This document shows positions 60,726 to 64,000 of a stretch of DNA of 64,000 nucleotides, one piece after another; position 1 is the first letter of the stretch, and every line of letters starts with the position of its first letter. Both the position numbers and the translations under genes were made by a program. Below the pieces are notes generated by a model, which saw only the letters and a list, made by a program, of their open reading frames with translations, had not been told where the DNA came from and did no database searches. This stretch comes from Okapia johnstoni. Lineage: Eukaryota > Chordata > Mammalia > Artiodactyla > Giraffidae. The stretch is taken from the NCBI GenBank assembly GCA_024291935.2, contig CM044320.1, positions 49,976,001 to 50,040,000 of the forward strand, read 5' to 3'.

Positions 60726-61062
60726 TGACTAAGCACAGGCAACAGAACACAAGGGTTGGAGCTAAAGAAGTAGATCTAATATGGGTTCAGGTTTGTTCTT
60801 CCCTGTTATACAACTTCTATTCCTGTTATTGCATGAATGTTTACTGCTCCAATATGTTATTTACTGTCAACCTGGGATGCCTCTTCTCTGTCTCTTTGTC
60901 TGAAAATTTCCTATTTATTTTTAGAGCTTAGTCTGTGAAGGCTTTTTCAACTCTCTGGAAAGCCAGTACTCTGTCTCACTGTGCCTACTGTTTGTTTGTT
61001 TTGTTCTTGCTTTTTAATATCCCTACATTTATTATGGCAATATAAGACCTAGTATAGCTACC
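60726..61062. other. Unassigned gap
   Basis: About 340 bp; nothing recognised. The 68-codon frame here has no domain. Confidence 0.3.
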
Positions 61063-61500
61063 TCAGTGGTTAGGGATACAGGCCACTTGATTCAGTTAGA
61101 GATGGTTTGAGTAACTTTGTGCAAGTTACAACTCTAAGCCTGTTTCCATATCTGTGGTGTGTGTGTGTGGGTGTGTGTGGGTGTGTGTGCTCAGCTGTGT
61201 CTGACTCTGCGACCCCATGGACTGTAGCCCACCAGGCTTCTCTGTCCTTGGAATTTTTCAGGCAAGAATACTGCAGTGGGTTTCCATTTCATACTCCAGG
61301 GAATTTTCCTGACCCAGGGATTGAATTCGCATTTCTTACATCTTCTGCATTGGCAGGTGGATATTTTACCACTGCCCCACTAATGGGAATAGTAATGGTA
61401 CTAACCTTGTAGGTTTACTATGAGGATTGAATGAGATAATCCTATGTAAATATGGTATCTGTCAAATATTATGGCTCAAAAATGTTAGCTCCAACTAGAG
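61063..61500 (+). mobile_element. MIR SINE split by a Bov-tA
   Basis: MIR 5' part (agtggttagggatacaggcc, tttgtgcaagttacaactct, tgtttccatatctgtg), then the SINE, then the MIR 3' part from about 61386 (aggtttactatgaggattga, atgagataatcctatgtaaa). Confidence 0.85.
61155..61385 (-). mobile_element. Bov-tA SINE with TG-rich tail
   Basis: Minus-strand copy (61188-61385) whose 3' tail is the gtgtgtgtgggtgtgtgtgg tract at 61155-61187. Inserted in the MIR. Confidence 0.92.
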
Positions 61501-61519
61501 AACTGTATTTTGTTTTCAT

Positions 61520-61625
61520 AACTGTCTCTTAATGGAATATAAACTCTTTGAAGGAAGGGAAAGTTATTTTTATTCCAAGTGCCTGGCTAAGAGTTTAATT
61601 AATACTTAATGGGTAAATAAATAAA
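61520..61625 (+). mobile_element. L2-type LINE end
   Basis: gaatataaactctttgaagg, caagtgcctggctaagagtt, aatgggtaaataaataaa: typical L2 3' end. Confidence 0.7.
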
Positions 61626-62649
61626 ATGTGTCTTTTACCATAGGTCTTGCTATTAAATCATTATTCTCCTACCTGGAACTCTCAAAATGCCTAATCTGGT
61701 TTTCCTTAATTCTCCAAAAATGTGCCATTATAATTTTATACATAGAATCTCACAGCCTACTCACTGTCATCTCTATAATGGAGTTCTTATGGATTCAAGA
61801 CTCAGATGGTAATTCCCTACCTCTTGGTAGGGCCTTTAAGAATATTTTCCAACTTTGTACATAATTTCAGAAATCCACATTTCCTTGCCTCTATTTCAGT
61901 TTATACTGAGTTCAGAGGTAGGTCATCTGAGAAACTTAAAAAGTAATTTAATGTTTAGTTAAAGAAAACTTATTCATGTGTGCAGCTCATTTGTATGGCT
62001 TTGCAATCAGAAGCCAAGAAGTATAGAACTGTTCAATTTTATTTAACAGAAGTATTCAGGATTGCTGATTGCTAGTGATTCTATCATTTGCCTCAGTCTC
62101 CATTTTATAGGACAAATTTGACATTTTTAAAAGTCTATCAAAAATGATTGGTATCACTCATCAGAAAAATCTATTATTGTCAAAATCATCTTTGTGGAAA
62201 TTCTCTTAAAATAATAATGGCCATTTTTCCCTGAGGAAGCTTAAATGCAGAGTTACTTTGTACTCCATACTATTGCAAATGCCTTTCAAAGAGAATGAAG
62301 TAGTTGAGAGGATGTCTTACATGATTGCTTTAAAGATCAGAGGTATATAGAAGAAATACTTGACAGGCTGATGGCTTGGATATAATCTTTGGCTTCGTTT
62401 AGTTGAATCTCCAGAAAACTCTGTTCATGAGGGAGTGTATTCAAACTTCCTAAAACTATTTAGTAAAAGATATGATGTAATGGTGTGAGTTCATGTAATT
62501 TACTATTGGAGGAATTATCTTTTTATCTCCCTCTCTTTCTCTTTTTCCCTAACAACAAATGCTTTGCAGTGATTATGTGTTATTCACACAATCTACTACC
62601 TAGCTGCCATCTGACATATACCTACTTATCTAACAGACTGCCTGGCACA
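61626..62649. other. Unassigned sequence
   Basis: About 1 kb; frames of 76-78 codons lack domains. No repeat recognised. Confidence 0.35.
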
Positions 62650-62870
62650 TTGTTAGTCATTAGGAAAATGCAATTAAAAAAAAGACAGATAATAATAACT
62701 ATTGCAAGGATGTGAAGTAACAAGCCTGCATGCACTGTTGGTAGGAATTTAAAACTGCGCACTTACTTTGGTGAAATTGTTTGGTGGTTTCTTAAACAGT
62801 TAAACATGACTTTATCATATGACACAGCCATTCGGCTCCCAGGGATCTAACCAAGTGGAATGATTCTATT
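62650..62870 (+). mobile_element. Old L1 fragment
   Basis: Plus-oriented L1 3' region: attaggaaaatgcaattaaa, ctattgcaaggatgtgaagt, actgttggtaggaatttaaa, ttatcatatgacacagccat. Confidence 0.8.
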
Positions 62871-63274
62871 CTTAGCTCATCATTGCCCTCTTTTGAGCTC
62901 CTTCCTCATCCCCTGTTCTAATCCCAACAACATAGTTATTTCCTTCTCTTTTTTTGTCCTGTCCTGGGTCAAAGTCATCTAGCCAAATTAAAGATCTACT
63001 TTAATCTTTAAATTTCCTAAAAGCATGAAGAGCTGCACACACAAATAAGTTTTCTTGTGAAATTAGATGGGTAAAGTACAAAAGCATGAAGAGGTAGAGA
63101 TATTTTTATATACAATAATAACTGGTTTGGTAATAAGTCTCTATGAGAAATTTGTAATTTTGAGAAAAAATTTTTGTGCTAGACTTAGGTTCATTTTTTG
63201 GTTTCACAATTGTGGAATCACATAATTTTACTGCTAAATCATACATAAGAGATTGAAATGGCATGAAATAAGTA
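62871..63274. other. Unassigned gap
   Basis: About 400 bp; nothing recognised. Confidence 0.35.
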
Positions 63275-63740
63275 TTAAAGCTACTGTGCTGGGATGAATA
63301 GTGTCTCCTGCTCCAGAAATTTGTGTTTACTGAACCTCCACAATGTGACTTATTTTGAAATATGGTCTTTGCGGATAATAATTAGTGAATATGAGTTCAT
63401 ATTAGAATAGGATAGACCTTAAATCCAATATGACTTGTGTCTTTATAACACGAGGAAAGATACACACATGGAAAGGGGCCGTTTGATGATGGAGGCAGAG
63501 ATTGGGGTAATGCAGATGTAAACCAAGACAGCAAGGGTTTTTGGTATTGTGAGAATTAAAATGCAAGGAAGATTTCTCTAAAGCTTTTAGAGGAAGCATC
63601 ATCCTACTGACACACTGACTTCAAATTTCTAATCTCTAGAACCCCGAGAAAATAAATTTCTGTTGTTTTTTCAATTTTCTGTTGTTTCTACTAGGTTGTG
63701 GTACTTTGTTATGGTAGTGCTATGCAGCCAATACACCTAC
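63275..63740 (+). mobile_element. MLT1-type LTR
   Basis: Plus orientation: atatggtctttgcggataat, taaatccaatatgacttgtg, gatgatggaggcagagattg, gagaaaataaatttctgttg (contains AATAAA) and ggtactttgttatggtagtg. LTR only. Confidence 0.88.
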
Positions 63741-64000
63741 ATGTATTGAAAGTACCAACATACATGTTTATTCATATCCAGTTTATTAAATGATTTGTTT
63801 GGCAAGGAAGTTTCTGGCATAAAGTTTATTTCATAGCTAAACTTGGAGCCCAGCAACTCATATTTCAGAGATGCCTTGCATCTATTTAAACTGATGTCAA
63901 ACATTTCCCAAAGAGTCAAACTGTGTTGATTATAGACACTTACAAAAAGTAATTTAGAAGGGTGGTGAGAAAGTTCTTTATAATTTAGTGGTATTATTGA

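Overview
The window is nuclear DNA of a ruminant (cattle, sheep, goat or a relative). It is A+T-rich, has no bacterial-type gene organisation, and is packed with ruminant retroposons: RTE-clade BovB LINEs, the Bov-tA/Bov-A2 SINE family that shares the BovB 3' tail, bovid L1 3' ends, and one cetartiodactyl CHR SINE. Older mammalian repeats (MIR, L2, old L1, MLT1 LTRs, a mariner MITE) lie beneath them. Species and chromosome cannot be fixed by reading.

Genic content is very small. One good candidate coding exon lies on the + strand at 29295-29438: 48 codons, open in one frame only, with a splice acceptor and donor and an in-frame stop just upstream. If it is real, most of the window is intron of a large + strand gene that I do not recognise. 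On the - strand at 36089-36796 is a decayed copy of the FAM71/GARIN family (Golgi-associated RAB2 interactors, mostly testis-expressed). It has an in-frame TGA, and a SINE has inserted further 3'.

Layout: 1-15 kb is scattered SINEs, BovB 3' ends, a long old L1 (3.5-5.2 kb), a likely solo LTR split by an L1 (8.2-9.1 kb) and a mariner MITE (14.84 kb). At 15.2-20.8 kb an old L1 ORF2 fragment abuts a G+C-rich block and then a nearly full-length, inactivated BovB of about 4.1 kb. From 21 to 29 kb there are SINEs, MIRs and L1 ends. From 29.3 to 37.5 kb come the exon, a head-to-head SINE pair, a Bov-A2 inserted at a perfect hairpin, and the FAM71/GARIN pseudogene. From 39 to 53 kb there is an inverted L1, three long BovB copies and a TG/TA microsatellite. 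From 53 to 64 kb there are MIRs, nested L1s, two solo-LTR candidates and two MLT1 LTRs.

Open frames of 60-230 codons are almost all BovB or SINE sequence in sense or antisense and are not host genes. I found no prokaryotic-type system, no CRISPR array and no functional RNA gene. The two items most worth checking are the exon and the FAM71/GARIN relic.
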